From: Meridianimarinicoccus zhengii
GTDB lineage: Bacteria > Pseudomonadota > Alphaproteobacteria > Rhodobacterales > Rhodobacteraceae
Reading direction: 5' to 3'
DNA: 64,000 nt
Assembly (NCBI RefSeq): GCF_003254465.1
Contig: NZ_QDFI01000006.1
Coordinates: 1 to 64,000, forward strand
The notes below the pieces were generated by a model, which made no database searches, had not been told where the DNA came from, and saw nothing but the letters and a program-made list of their open reading frames with translations. Position numbers and translations under genes: made by a program. How positions within the stretch are numbered: position 1 is the first letter of the stretch; every line of letters begins with the position of its first letter. Positions 1 through 9,007 of this stretch are shown here, in pieces.

Positions 1-309
1 ATCGAGACCCAGCTGGTGCCGACGCTCCGCCCCGGTGACGTGGTCATCCTCGACAACCTGTCCAGTCACAAGAGCCCCGGTGCCGCCCGCGCCTTGCGCG
101 ATATTGGAGCGTGGTTCTTGTTCTTGCCGCCCTACAGCCCTGACCTCAATCCGATCGAAATGGCCTTCTCAAAGCTGAAGGCCCTGATCCGAAAGGCTGC
201 CGCTCGAACCTACGATCAGCTTTGGCAGGCCGTCGGCCATGTGTGCGACCTGTTCACCGATGAAGAGTGCAACAACTTCTTCAAGGCCGCCGGATACGGA
301 ACCGATTAA
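1..309 (+). CDS. IS630-family transposase, C-terminal part (5' end outside window)
   Basis: The reading frame is open from the first base and ends in TAA, so this is the C-terminal ~102 residues of a protein that starts upstream. It carries the C-terminal half of an IS630 DDE domain: the second catalytic Asp in DNLSSHKSP and the catalytic Glu in PPYSPDLNPIE, followed by the usual short helical tail. IS630 enzymes insert at TA dinucleotides by cut and paste. The part seen has no frameshift or early stop, but whether the element is intact cannot be judged. It marks the left edge of the catabolic islands. Confidence 0.9.
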   Translation: METQLVPTLRPGDVVILDNLSSHKSPGAARALRDIGAWFLFLPPYSPDLNPIEMAFSKLKALIRKAAARTYDQLWQAVGHVCDLFTDEECNNFFKAAGYGTD

Positions 310-321
310 ACGCGACACGCT
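1..321 (+). mobile_element. Right end of an IS630-type insertion sequence
   Basis: The transposase stop is followed by only about a dozen bases (GCGACACGCTC) before a CTAG that contains the TA expected at an IS630 target site. These bases are probably the terminal inverted repeat. The left end and its matching repeat are outside the window, so the boundary is inferred. The element ends directly against the stop codon of the convergent GntR gene. Confidence 0.6.
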
Positions 322-996
322 CTAGAGGCTGTCCTTCACGCGCTCCCATGTCTTCTTTAGGTGGCTCGCCATGGCCTCCCCAAGAAGCGGGCCGTCGCGG
401 TCCTTCAGCGCACGAACCATGTCTTCGTGATCGGCGACGGCCCCGGCCCACGAGTCGGGCTTCTGGTTGCCGATATACCGGATGCGCTTGAGCCGCGCCT
501 GGATATTCGCCTGCATCTCGCGCAGGGTTTCGTTCTTGGACAGTTCCGCAAGACGCGCGTGGAATTCCTGGTTCATCTTGTAGTACGGCATCCGCTCGCG
601 GGTCCGGTAACACGCCATCATCCGTTCGTGCAGCGCGATCAGGTCGGCAACTTCCGCATCGGTGGCCCGTTCGCAGGCAAGTTCCCCGGCCAACCGTTCA
701 AGATGCCCGAGCACTTCGAGCATCGAGAACACATCCTCCGGGGTCAGCTTGCGCACGATGCTGCCCTTGGACGGTCGCACGATCACGAGCCCCTCTGCGG
801 CAAGCGTTCGCAACGCCTCGCGGAACGGGGTGCGGGACACGCCCAGTTCCTCGATCAGATGGGCTTCGTCGATTCGGCTGCCCGGCTCCAGCGTCCCTTC
901 GATGATCAGGTCGCGCACGCGGCTTGCGACCTGGTCGTGCAGGGACCGGTTCGTGATGGCTAGGGACGATCCCATCCGTAAACCCTTGTGTTTCAT
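322..996 (-). CDS. GntR-family (FCD/FadR subfamily) transcriptional regulator
   Basis: A 224-residue regulator. An N-terminal winged helix (about residues 18-82, with the GntR signature GVSRTPFREALRTLAAEGLV) is followed by an all-helical FCD effector domain (about 90-215). FCD regulators usually bind small carboxylates or sugar acids through a metal site. The gene is divergent from the TRAP/dehydratase operon, with a palindromic operator candidate between them, so it probably represses that operon and senses its substrate. Length is normal for the family, so the adjacent IS has not visibly truncated it, although the stop codon sits exactly at the IS boundary. An internal ATG (codon 8) is an alternative start. 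Confidence 0.88.
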   Translation of the reverse strand: MKHKGLRMGSSLAITNRSLHDQVASRVRDLIIEGTLEPGSRIDEAHLIEELGVSRTPFREALRTLAAEGLVIVRPSKGSIVRKLTPEDVFSMLEVLGHLERLAGELACERATDAEVADLIALHERMMACYRTRERMPYYKMNQEFHARLAELSKNETLREMQANIQARLKRIRYIGNQKPDSWAGAVADHEDMVRALKDRDGPLLGEAMASHLKKTWERVKDSL

Positions 997-1054
997 GTTC
1001 TTTGCTCGTGCAGAAAGAATATCCAGAAACCGCTTGCCAGTCCATACGTGCTAT

Positions 1055-1071
1055 ATGTATACAAAATACAT
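1055..1071. promoter_or_regulatory. Candidate GntR operator between the divergent regulator and TRAP operon
   Basis: ATGTAT and ATACAT form perfect 6-base arms around ACAAA. Inside lies the perfect 8-base palindrome TGTATACA (1056-1063), which resembles the TTGTATACAA-type sites bound by FCD-subfamily GntR proteins. It is AT-rich in a GC-rich setting and lies about 50 bases before the dctP start, where a repressor would act. Function is inferred from position and symmetry. Confidence 0.6.
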
Positions 1072-1117
1072 GGAGCGGATATGCGATATGCAGTCCGATG
1101 GAGGAGAGGAGACCACC

Positions 1118-2101
1118 ATGAAAGCCCTGAGATTCGGCCTTGCCGCCACCGCCCTGACGGGCACCCTGGCGTTCGCGACCGCACCGGTTGCCGCGGACAC
1201 CTACATCGTCGCCGTCGGCGCGGCATCGAACAGCCTGCAGGGGCGCAGCGCCGCGAAATTCGCCGAAGACCTGCAAACCGCGCTTGGCGATGCCCATACG
1301 GTGGAATTCTACGCGGATGGGCAGCTTGGCGACGAAAAGGAACCGTTGCAGAAGCTGCGGCTCGGCACCGTCCAGTTCACACTCGTCTCGTCCATCATGA
1401 CCAATGTCGCGCCGGAATTCGCGCTGTTCGACATGCCGTTCCTCGTGCAGGACCGCGCGCATCTCAAGGCGATCGACGAGGCGATCGTGCAGCCCGTTCT
1501 CGCCCCGAAGGCCGAAGAAGCCGGGCTGAAAGTGCTGTCGACCTGGGAAAACGGCTTCCGTCAGATCACCAACAACACACGCCCGATCAACACGCCTGCC
1601 GATCTGGAAGGGCTCAAGATCCGCACGCCCTCGTCCGAATGGCGCGTCGCGATGTTCAAGGAATGGGGCGCGAACCCCACGCCGATGGCGTTCTCCGAAG
1701 TGTTCGTGGCGCTTCAGACCGGCACGATGGACGGGCAGGAAAACCCGCTGACGAACATCACGGGCGCCAATTTCCAGGAAGTCCAGAGCTATCTGAGCAT
1801 GACCGGCCATGTCTATTCGCCGACCTACCTGACCACCGGACTGGGCAACTGGAACGAGATTCCCGAAGACGTGCGCGACGCGGTCGCAACTGTCGCCGCA
1901 TCGGTTCAGGACTGGTCGCTGGCCGAAGGCGAAGCCGCGGACATGGCGCTGGTAGAAAAGGTCAAGGCCGCCGGGGTGGAGATCAACACGGCGGACAAGG
2001 CCGCGTTCATCGCGGCCTCCGCACCGATCTATGACGCGTTCGCAGCCCAGGTCGACGGCGGCGCCGAACTGGTGCGCGACGCGCAGGCCCTGGCCGACTG
2101 A
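1118..2101 (+). CDS. TRAP transporter solute-binding protein (DctP family)
   Basis: A periplasmic substrate-binding protein of 327 residues. A Sec signal peptide (MKAL to about AVAA, residues 1-26) precedes a DctP fold that includes the ligand-binding segment GLKIRTPSSEWR, whose Arg normally pairs with the substrate carboxylate. The start was chosen because GAGGAGAGGAG lies just upstream and because it gives a clean signal peptide; a longer open frame to base 662 overlaps the divergent GntR gene. It heads the operon dctP-dctQ-dctM-pdxA-like-dehydratase-aldolase, so the ligand is probably a sugar acid. Confidence 0.93.
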   Translation: MKALRFGLAATALTGTLAFATAPVAADTYIVAVGAASNSLQGRSAAKFAEDLQTALGDAHTVEFYADGQLGDEKEPLQKLRLGTVQFTLVSSIMTNVAPEFALFDMPFLVQDRAHLKAIDEAIVQPVLAPKAEEAGLKVLSTWENGFRQITNNTRPINTPADLEGLKIRTPSSEWRVAMFKEWGANPTPMAFSEVFVALQTGTMDGQENPLTNITGANFQEVQSYLSMTGHVYSPTYLTTGLGNWNEIPEDVRDAVATVAASVQDWSLAEGEAADMALVEKVKAAGVEINTADKAAFIAASAPIYDAFAAQVDGGAELVRDAQALAD

Positions 2102-2165
2102 ACCCGGCATCGCGCCGGCCGGGCCAGCCCGGCCGGCCAATCCCGCATCGAAGGAACGCACCGCG

Positions 2166-2729
2166 ATGGTCGCGAAACTCGAACGGATGATCCTCCGGAT
2201 CATCGAGACAATCTGCCTTGCGCTGCTGGTCACGCTGGCTCTGTCGGTCATCTACGCCACGACGATGCGCTATCTCGGCGCCTCACCGTCCTGGTATGAC
2301 GAGGTCGCCAGCGTGCTTCTGGCATGGCTGACATATTTCGGCGCAACCTACGCGTTGTTCCTGCGCCAGCACATGAGCTTCGGCGGGCTGGTCACGGCGC
2401 TGCCGAAACAGGCCGCGGTGGCGCTGGCGCTCCTGTCGGAGACCCTCGTCCTCGCTTTCTTCGCCGTGGTCGCATGGTACGGAAACGCGGTTCTCGCCGT
2501 GGCCAAGTGGGATTCCCTGCTCAGCATCCGCTGGATGACGCTCGATATCGTGCAGTCGGTCATCCCGATCACCGCCGTGCTGATGATCCTCGGCACGCTG
2601 CTGACCATGCCGCGCGCGCTGCGCAATGCCGCGGCGGGCATCGACGCCGACCATGCCGAGATCGAACACGCCATTGCCGAGGCCGAGCGCGACAAGGCCG
2701 AGGCGTTCCGGAAGGACGACCGCACATGA
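2166..2729 (+). CDS. TRAP transporter small permease (DctQ family)
   Basis: A 187-residue inner-membrane protein with four predicted transmembrane segments, beginning IIETICLALLVTLALSVIYA, and the WYDEVASVLLAWLTYFG region typical of DctQ. The C-terminal tail (about residues 160-187) is charged and rich in Ala/Glu, longer than in many DctQ proteins. It sits between dctP and dctM and its stop overlaps the dctM start (ATGA), implying translational coupling. The small permease bridges the binding protein and the large permease. Confidence 0.92.
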   Translation: MVAKLERMILRIIETICLALLVTLALSVIYATTMRYLGASPSWYDEVASVLLAWLTYFGATYALFLRQHMSFGGLVTALPKQAAVALALLSETLVLAFFAVVAWYGNAVLAVAKWDSLLSIRWMTLDIVQSVIPITAVLMILGTLLTMPRALRNAAAGIDADHAEIEHAIAEAERDKAEAFRKDDRT

Positions 2730-4006
2730 TCCTGTTCTTCACAACCGTGGCGCTGGTCGGGCTGATCCTGATCAACGTGCCCATCGCGGTCGCCATCGGC
2801 ATCGTGGCCCTGGGCGGGCTCCTGGTCACGCCCGGCGGTGCCACGCTCTATGACATGGCCATCGCGCTGTATTCCGGCGCGACGTCCTTTCCGCTTATTG
2901 CGATCCCGCTGTTCATCCTGGCCGGCAACCTGATGAACACCTCGGGCATTTCCCTGCGGCTCATCAATTTCGTGGCCGCGCTGATCGGGTTCGTCCGCGG
3001 CGGGCTCGGGATGGTGAATATCGGCGTGTCGATGGTCTTTGCCGAGATCTCGGGGTCGGCCGTCGCGGACGTGGCAGCCACCGGCACCGTCCTGATCCCC
3101 GAGATGAAGAAGCGTGGCTATTCCCGCACGCTCGCAGCGGCGATCACGTCTTCCTCTGCATCGCTTGCCATCATCATCCCGCCGTCCATCCCCATGATCC
3201 TGTACGGCGCGATCGCCGAAGTGTCCGTTCTGAAGCTCTTCGTGGCGGGGATCGTGCCGGGCGTGCTTGGCGGTGCGCTGCTGATGGCCGTCACCTACGT
3301 GCTGGCGATCCGCTATGACCTGCCCCGCGCCGACGGGTTCGACCTCTGCCATGTCTGGCGGTCGTTCAAGGAGGCGATCTGGGCCCTGCTCATGCCGGTC
3401 ATCATCCTGGGCGGCATCTTTTCCGGCATCGTGACCGCCACCGAAGGCGCCGGGCTGGCCGTGTTGGCCGCACTGGTCATCGGCATCGTCATCTACCGCG
3501 ATCTCGACGTGTCGAAGCTGCGCAAGGTGATGCTCGAGGGCGTCAGCCAGACGGGCGTGGTCATGCTGCTCGTGGCGACATCCGCCGCGCTGGGACTGTT
3601 CCTGACCCAGGCGCAGGTGCCGCAGCAACTGGCGCAGCAGATCACCGAATTCACCACCAACCCGCTCATCGTGCTGGCGCTTCTGAACCTGCTGCTGCTG
3701 GTGCTGGGCATGTTCCTGCACGGGGCCGCCGCCATCATCCTCGTGGTGCCCGTGGTGATGCCGCTGGTGAATGCCGTGGGGATCGACCCGGTGCATTTCG
3801 GCATCATGGTGACGCTGAACCTCGCCATCGGGCAGCAGACCCCGCCGGTCGCGTCGGTGCTCATCACCTCCTGTTCCATCGCCAAGGCGGGGATCTGGGA
3901 AACCTCGCGCGCGAACCTGCCCTTCATCGGCGTGCTCGCCTTCATCCTGCTGCTGGTCACCTACGTTCCGCAGGTGTCCCTCGCCCTGACGGACCTGATC
4001 CAATGA
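2726..4006 (+). CDS. TRAP transporter large permease (DctM family)
   Basis: A 426-residue DctM-type permease with about 12 hydrophobic segments. Family landmarks include SGSAVADVAATGTVLIPEM, the IIPPSIPMILYG repeat and the C-terminal GQQTPPVASVL segment. It carries the sodium-coupled translocation path of the transporter. The ATG start overlaps the dctQ stop, and its own end overlaps the next gene by four bases (ATGA), so transport and catabolism are one transcription unit. Confidence 0.94.
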   Translation: MILFFTTVALVGLILINVPIAVAIGIVALGGLLVTPGGATLYDMAIALYSGATSFPLIAIPLFILAGNLMNTSGISLRLINFVAALIGFVRGGLGMVNIGVSMVFAEISGSAVADVAATGTVLIPEMKKRGYSRTLAAAITSSSASLAIIIPPSIPMILYGAIAEVSVLKLFVAGIVPGVLGGALLMAVTYVLAIRYDLPRADGFDLCHVWRSFKEAIWALLMPVIILGGIFSGIVTATEGAGLAVLAALVIGIVIYRDLDVSKLRKVMLEGVSQTGVVMLLVATSAALGLFLTQAQVPQQLAQQITEFTTNPLIVLALLNLLLLVLGMFLHGAAAIILVVPVVMPLVNAVGIDPVHFGIMVTLNLAIGQQTPPVASVLITSCSIAKAGIWETSRANLPFIGVLAFILLLVTYVPQVSLALTDLIQ

Positions 4007-5016
4007 CCGACCCGAAACCGCGCATCGCCATCATTCCCGGGGATCCTTCGGGCATCGGGCCGGAACTGATCGCCCGCCTGCTGCACGAGGACGGCGTGAC
4101 CGACGCCGCCGATATCGTGCTGGTCGGGGATGGCCATGTCTGGCATCGGGGCGCCGAACAGGCCGGGCTGGGCATCCAACTGGCGCCGATTGCCGCGCCT
4201 GACCTGCACGACCAGCATGGGCTTTCATGGTTGCCGATGCAGACCATCGCGCCCGAGGACGTGCGGATCGCCGAAGTGACCGTCGCCGGCGGCACCTCCA
4301 GCCTGCGCTGTCTCGACACGGCGCTCGACCTTGCAATGGATGGTGCGGTGGACGGTGTGCTGTTCGGGCCTTTCAACAAGGCGGCGCTGACCAGCGCCGG
4401 CCTGAACGCCGAGGACGAGCATCGCTACATGGCCCGCTATCTCGGGTTTCGGGGCTATCACGGCGAAATCAACGTGCTGGGCGACCTGATGACGACGCGT
4501 GTCACCAGCCATATCGGGCTGCGCGACGTGGCCGACCGGATCACGCCCGAAGCCATCACGCAGGCCATCGGTCTGGCCGAGGACACGTGCCGCCGCGCTG
4601 GCAAGTCCCGACCGCATATCGCGGTCGCAGCGCTCAACCCCCATGCGGGCGACAACGGCAAGTTCGGGCGCGAGGAAATCGACGTGCTGCAACCCGTCAT
4701 CGACGCAGCACAGGCGAAGCAGAAACACGTTACCGGGCCATGGCCGTCGGATACCGTGTTTCTCAAGGCGCAGCGGGGCGAAGTGGACGCGGTCGTGACG
4801 ATGTATCACGACCAGGGCCAGATCGCGATCAAGCTGATGGGCTTCGACCGCGGGGTGACCGTGGCGGGCGGCCTGCCGATCCCGGTCGCCACCCCCGCCC
4901 ATGGAACCGCCTTCGACATTGCCGGACAGGGCAAGGCCAATGTGGGCGCGACGCTGGAAGCCTACAGGCTGCTCGTACGCATGGCCCGACATCACCGCGC
5001 GGCCCGCGCCGCCTGA
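4003..5016 (+). CDS. PdxA-family dehydrogenase, probably catabolic
   Basis: A 337-residue member of the 4-hydroxythreonine-4-phosphate dehydrogenase (PdxA) family of metal- and NAD-dependent oxidative decarboxylases. It begins RIAIIPGDPSGIGPELIARL, and the metal-binding His residues are visible in ALNPHAGDNG and MYHDQGQIAIK. It lies in a sugar-acid operon, not a vitamin B6 cluster. This fits the PdxA2-type enzymes that act on phosphorylated or free C4 acids such as 4-phospho-threonate or erythronate. No partner DUF1537 kinase is present in the operon, so the true substrate is uncertain. Confidence 0.85.
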   Translation: MTDPKPRIAIIPGDPSGIGPELIARLLHEDGVTDAADIVLVGDGHVWHRGAEQAGLGIQLAPIAAPDLHDQHGLSWLPMQTIAPEDVRIAEVTVAGGTSSLRCLDTALDLAMDGAVDGVLFGPFNKAALTSAGLNAEDEHRYMARYLGFRGYHGEINVLGDLMTTRVTSHIGLRDVADRITPEAITQAIGLAEDTCRRAGKSRPHIAVAALNPHAGDNGKFGREEIDVLQPVIDAAQAKQKHVTGPWPSDTVFLKAQRGEVDAVVTMYHDQGQIAIKLMGFDRGVTVAGGLPIPVATPAHGTAFDIAGQGKANVGATLEAYRLLVRMARHHRAARAA

Positions 5017-5031
5017 CAGGGAAACACCGAC

Positions 5032-6207
5032 ATGACCCGTATCAAATCCATCCGTACACGCGTCTGGAACTGGACCGGCCCGACCGTGCCGCCGACCGGC
5101 AATTTCTGCACCAACGCGTCGGACGCGCTCCGGACGAAGGGCGACGCGATGGCATCGTTCCGGTTCCACCAGTGGCTGACCTGCGAGGTGGAAACCGAGG
5201 ACGGCACCATCGGCATCGGCAACGCCGCTCTGGCGCCCACCGTGGTCAAGAAGGCCATCGACGACTGGTATGCGCCGATGGTGATCGGCGAGGACCCGTT
5301 CGACTACGCCTATATCTGGGAAAAGATGTACCGCCGCACCCATGCCTGGGGCCGTAAGGGCATCGGCATGACAGCGATTTCCGCCATCGACATCGCCATC
5401 TGGGACCTGATGGGCAAGCTTGTGGGCAAGCCCGTGTTCAAGCTGCTGGGCGGGCGCACCAAGGACCGGATTCCTGTCTATTACTCGAAGCTCTATTCCG
5501 GCGCTGTCGACGCGATGCAGGCAGAGGCCGCCGACGCCCTGTCCCATGGCTATACCGGGTTCAAGACCCGTTTCGGCTTCGGTCCCAAGGACGGCATGAA
5601 GGGCATGCGCGAGAACATCAAGCGGGTGGAAGCCCTGCGAGAAGTGATCGGTTACGACACCGATCTCATGCTCGAATGCTACATGGGCTGGAACCTCGAC
5701 TACGCCAAACGGATACTGCCCAAGCTCGCCCCGTTTGAGCCGCGCTGGCTGGAGGAACCCGTGATCGCTGACGACGTGGCGGGCTATGCCGAACTCAATG
5801 CCATGAACATCGTCCCGATTTCCGGAGGCGAGCACGAGTTTTCCGTGATCGGCTGCAAGGATCTGATCGACCGCAAGGCCGTCAGCGTCTTGCAATACGA
5901 CACCAACCGCGTTGGCGGCATCACGGCGGCGCAGAAGATCAACGCCATCGCCGAGGCCGCGCAGATCCCCGTGATCCCCCATGCCGGGCAGATGCACAAT
6001 TACCACCTGACCATGGCGAACACGAACTGCCCGATCAGCGAATATTTCCCCGTCTTCGACGTCGAGGTCGGCAACGAGCTGTTCTACTACATCTTCGAGG
6101 GCGACCCCGAGGCCGTGGACGGGTTCCTGCAGCTCGACGACGACACGCCGGGGCTGGGCATCACGATCAGCGACAGGCACCTCGCCAATTTCGAGATCGT
6201 CGAATGA
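5032..6207 (+). CDS. Mandelate racemase/muconate lactonizing enzyme family dehydratase (L-rhamnonate dehydratase-like)
   Basis: A 391-residue enolase-superfamily enzyme. The N-terminal capping domain (about 1-130) is followed by the TIM barrel. Metal ligands are Glu in [10 protein letters not shown] (where RhamD-type enzymes have Asp), Glu in WLEEPV and Glu in ISGGEHEF, and a catalytic His is visible in [12 protein letters not shown]. The general layout, with a long N-terminus, KTRFGFGP after strand 2 and a GEHEF motif, resembles L-rhamnonate dehydratase. Known family members remove water from acid sugars to give 2-keto-3-deoxy acids, which the next gene product could cleave. The exact sugar acid cannot be told from sequence. 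Confidence 0.86.
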   Translation: MTRIKSIRTRVWNWTGPTVPPTGNFCTNASDALRTKGDAMASFRFHQWLTCEVETEDGTIGIGNAALAPTVVKKAIDDWYAPMVIGEDPFDYAYIWEKMYRRTHAWGRKGIGMTAISAIDIAIWDLMGKLVGKPVFKLLGGRTKDRIPVYYSKLYSGAVDAMQAEAADALSHGYTGFKTRFGFGPKDGMKGMRENIKRVEALREVIGYDTDLMLECYMGWNLDYAKRILPKLAPFEPRWLEEPVIADDVAGYAELNAMNIVPISGGEHEFSVIGCKDLIDRKAVSVLQYDTNRVGGITAAQKINAIAEAAQIPVIPHAGQMHNYHLTMANTNCPISEYFPVFDVEVGNELFYYIFEGDPEAVDGFLQLDDDTPGLGITISDRHLANFEIVE

Positions 6208-7115
6208 CCCGCTATTCCGGTATCTGGCCTGTCGCGCCCACGCCGTTCCATGACGACGGCACGCTCGATCTCGACGGGATGAAACGCGTTCTCGACTGTC
6301 TCATCGATCAGGGGGCGGACGGGATTTGCATCCTCGCCAATTTCTCGGAACAGTTCCTGATCTCGGACGAGGAACGCGCGACGCTCACGCGGCTGTGCCT
6401 TGAACATGTCGCGGGCCGTGTGCCCGTGATCGTCACCATCAGCCATTTCGCCACGCAGATCGCGGTGGAACGTGCGCGTTTCGCCAAGGCGCTTGGTGCG
6501 GATATCGTGATGATGATGCCGCCCTATCACGGCGCGCTTCTGAAGGGCACCGCCGAGCAGACCTTCGAGCAGTTCCGCGCCGTGGGCGAAGTCGGCATTC
6601 CGATCATGGTGCAGGATGCGCCCTTGTCCGGGGTGGACCTGCCCGTGCCGCTGCTGGTGCGCATGGCGCGGGACATCGACGCGGTGCGCCTGTTCAAGAT
6701 CGAATGCCCGAAGGCTGCGAACAAGCTGCGCGCGCTGATCGACGCGGGCGGCGACGCAATCGAAGGCCCCTTCGACGGGGAGGAGGGGATCACCCTTCTG
6801 GCCGATCTCGACGCAGGCGCGACCGGGTCGATGACCAGCGGCATGATCGTCGACCGGATCAAGCCCGTCATCGAATTGCACCGCGCGGGCGACATCGAAG
6901 GTGCGACATCCGCATACGGCCGCGTCGCCATGGCCATCAACCACGAGAACCGTCAATGCGGCTGGCAGTCCTGCAAGGCCGCGATGGTCGAAGGCGGCGT
7001 CATCAGGTCCGAGTTCTGCCGCCACCCGATTCCACCGCTGCACCCGGCCATCCGTCAGCGGATGATCGATCTCCTGCGGCCGCTCGATCCGCTGGTCCTG
7101 CGCTGGGGCCGATAG
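6204..7115 (+). CDS. Dihydrodipicolinate synthase/N-acetylneuraminate lyase family protein
   Basis: A 303-residue (beta/alpha)8 lyase of the DHDPS/NAL family. The Schiff-base Lys is in RLFKIECPK (about residue 170). The position that normally carries the catalytic Tyr (motif YNxP) reads MVQDAP, so the usual proton-relay Tyr is absent. Start ATG overlaps the stop of the dehydratase gene. In context it should cleave or dehydrate the 2-keto-3-deoxy acid made upstream, giving pyruvate and an aldehyde. The missing Tyr means its chemistry may differ from classical aldolases. Last gene of the operon, convergent with the next gene. Confidence 0.85.
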   Translation: MTRYSGIWPVAPTPFHDDGTLDLDGMKRVLDCLIDQGADGICILANFSEQFLISDEERATLTRLCLEHVAGRVPVIVTISHFATQIAVERARFAKALGADIVMMMPPYHGALLKGTAEQTFEQFRAVGEVGIPIMVQDAPLSGVDLPVPLLVRMARDIDAVRLFKIECPKAANKLRALIDAGGDAIEGPFDGEEGITLLADLDAGATGSMTSGMIVDRIKPVIELHRAGDIEGATSAYGRVAMAINHENRQCGWQSCKAAMVEGGVIRSEFCRHPIPPLHPAIRQRMIDLLRPLDPLVLRWGR

Positions 7116-7139
7116 GAGGCGGTCCGGCCGGGGCGCCGG

Positions 7140-8177
7140 TCAGCCGGCGACGGCGGACAACCCCTCGGTCTCGAACCGGTCGAGCTGCGCCAGTTCCGCG
7201 GCCGACAACAGGATGCCGTCCGAAAGCGCAGCCGCGCGCGCCCGGAACCGGCGCTGCGACGGCAGGCGCGCGCCCTGCTCCGCGATGGCGTCCAGCAGCT
7301 TTTCCCCCTCTGCCAGCGGGTCGCGGCCGCTGCGCGCCGCGAAGACCGTGGGATCGAAGGCCAGCACCAGCGCGCCGTGGCGCGGCAGAAGATCGGTGCG
7401 CCCCATGAAATCCAGCGCTTCGCGGCTCATGAATTCGCCCAGCATCGCGCCGGACAGAAGCTCGATCATCGTGGACAGGGCCGATCCCTTGTGCCCACCG
7501 AAGGTCAGCATCGCGCCCGCCAGTGCGGCTTCCGGGTCGGTGGTTGGGTTCCCGTCCGCGTCCATTGCCCAGCCTTCGGGGATGGGCGTGCCCGCGCGGC
7601 GGTGCAGCTCGATCTCGCCGCGCGCCGCGACGGACGTGGCGAAGTCGAACACGTAAGGATCGCCGCTTGAACGCGGCCAGCCGAAGGCGAAAGGGTTCGT
7701 ACCCAGAAGCGGCGTGGTCCCACCCGCGGGCGCCACGAAGGAATAGCTCGGGCACATGGACAGCCCCGCAAGCCCCCGGCCCGCCAGCGCCTCCACATCG
7801 TGCCACAGGGCCGAGAAATGCAGGCAGTCGCGGATCACCAGCGCCGCCAGCCCGGTGTCGCGCGCCCGCGCGTCGAGCAGGTCCAGCGCCGCGTCGAAAG
7901 CCGGGTTGGAAAAGCCGCCCACCGCGTCCACTTCGACAACGGCGCGGCCTTCGTCGTGAAGACGCGGCACCGCCTGCCCGTTCACCTTTCCCGCGGCAAG
8001 CACCTTCAGGCAGCCCTCGATCCGGTAGATGCCGTGGGACTTGCAGGCGTCCCGCTCCCCCGCGACGATCACACGCGCGACGGACGCCGCAGCGTCCGGC
8101 CGCACGCCGCAGCCTTCGAAGATGCCCGTCACGCGCGCCAGCAGCGCATCGACGGAAACGGGGGCGGGATCGGTCAT
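7140..8177 (-). CDS. Ldh2/malate-lactate dehydrogenase-family reductase (possible pyrroline-2-carboxylate reductase)
   Basis: A 345-residue NAD(P)H oxidoreductase of the Ldh2 family, which uses a non-Rossmann fold. Landmarks are ACKSHGIYRIEGCL, the catalytic-His segment DCLHFSALW and LLGTNPFAFGWPR, followed by DADGNPTTDP and FGGHKGSAL. The family includes malate, ureidoglycolate and sulfolactate dehydrogenases and the DpkA/LhpD imino-acid reductases. Its setting, with the XRE-cupin regulator and divergent from aconitase X, favours reduction of pyrroline-2-carboxylate to L-proline as the last step of cis-3-hydroxyproline use. This assignment is contextual. A second Ldh2 homologue occurs at 51762-52769. 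Confidence 0.82.
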   Translation of the reverse strand: MTDPAPVSVDALLARVTGIFEGCGVRPDAAASVARVIVAGERDACKSHGIYRIEGCLKVLAAGKVNGQAVPRLHDEGRAVVEVDAVGGFSNPAFDAALDLLDARARDTGLAALVIRDCLHFSALWHDVEALAGRGLAGLSMCPSYSFVAPAGGTTPLLGTNPFAFGWPRSSGDPYVFDFATSVAARGEIELHRRAGTPIPEGWAMDADGNPTTDPEAALAGAMLTFGGHKGSALSTMIELLSGAMLGEFMSREALDFMGRTDLLPRHGALVLAFDPTVFAARSGRDPLAEGEKLLDAIAEQGARLPSQRRFRARAAALSDGILLSAAELAQLDRFETEGLSAVAG

Positions 8178-8244
8178 GAGACTCTCCGTGTCAGGGGGTC
8201 AGGCGTGCCGCGGCCATGCGCCGACGGGCAGCGGATGCGCGGGG

Positions 8245-8877
8245 CTAGTTCGCCACATCCGTATAGGTGCAGGCCCAGAACACCCGCGTGTCGCCGTCGT
8301 CGAGCGCGCGCAAGCCATGCCGCAGCGTGCTGTCGAAATAGGCGCAGTCGCCGGGTTCAAGCGTGACGGGCTGGTAATGTTCCACCACCAGTTCCACCCG
8401 GCCCGACAGCACGAACAGGGTTTCCTCTCCGGTATGGGCCTCCAGGTCCGAATCGGCCAGCGGCGTGCGCCGTTCGACCCGGGTCACCAGCGGGATGATC
8501 TTCTTGTCCGCCAGGGCGTTGCACAGCACTTCGTATTCGAAATGCCGCGACCGGACGACCCGCCCCTGCCCCGCCCGCGTCACCGTCATGCGCGTCGTCT
8601 GCACCGCGTCGTGGTCGGCGGAAAACAGCCGTTCCATCCCGATGTGATAGGCCCGCGCGATCCGCACGAGGTTCTCGTAACTCGGCGACACGCGCCCGTT
8701 CTCGATCTTGTGGATGGTGGACACGGCAAGCCCCGTGCGCTGCGCCGCAACCTCCAGCGTGAAGCCGCAGGCCTGCCGCACCGCCTTCATCCGCGCACCG
8801 AGGTCCGCGCGCAACTGCTGGCGCTCCGTGTCCCAGTCCTCGACCGGATGACGGCGGGTTTTTTCCGTTCGGGCCAT
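8245..8877 (-). CDS. XRE-family transcriptional regulator with C-terminal cupin
   Basis: A 210-residue regulator. The helix-turn-helix (about residues 28-85, with AQRTGLAVSTIHKIENGRVSP) is followed by a small beta-barrel cupin (about 130-205, with HTGEETLFVLSGRVEL and LEPGDCAYFDSTLRHGL) that would bind an effector. HTH-cupin regulators commonly govern amino-acid or polyamine catabolism. It is divergent from aconitase X, with a perfect short palindrome between them, and co-directional with the Ldh2 reductase, so it likely controls both arms of the hydroxyproline island. Confidence 0.88.
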   Translation of the reverse strand: MARTEKTRRHPVEDWDTERQQLRADLGARMKAVRQACGFTLEVAAQRTGLAVSTIHKIENGRVSPSYENLVRIARAYHIGMERLFSADHDAVQTTRMTVTRAGQGRVVRSRHFEYEVLCNALADKKIIPLVTRVERRTPLADSDLEAHTGEETLFVLSGRVELVVEHYQPVTLEPGDCAYFDSTLRHGLRALDDGDTRVFWACTYTDVAN

Positions 8878-8893
8878 ATTTTTCTTTTCTTAC

Positions 8894-8905
8894 CAATCCT
8901 GATTG
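8894..8905. promoter_or_regulatory. Candidate operator for the XRE-cupin regulator
   Basis: CAATC-CT-GATTG is a perfect inverted repeat with a 2-base gap. It lies in the only AT-rich stretch between the divergent regulator (starts at 8877) and aconitase X (starts at 9008), 17 bases upstream of the regulator start codon. This position suits autoregulation plus control of the catabolic operon. Function is inferred. Confidence 0.5.
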
Positions 8906-9007
8906 TTTAAGCACATATCTGCCGGGCGCACAACTCTGGCATTCCACGCCCCGCGCCGGGAAAGCGATACCCCGCCGGACCCACCCGAAGCCCCGAAAGG
9001 ACCGCGC

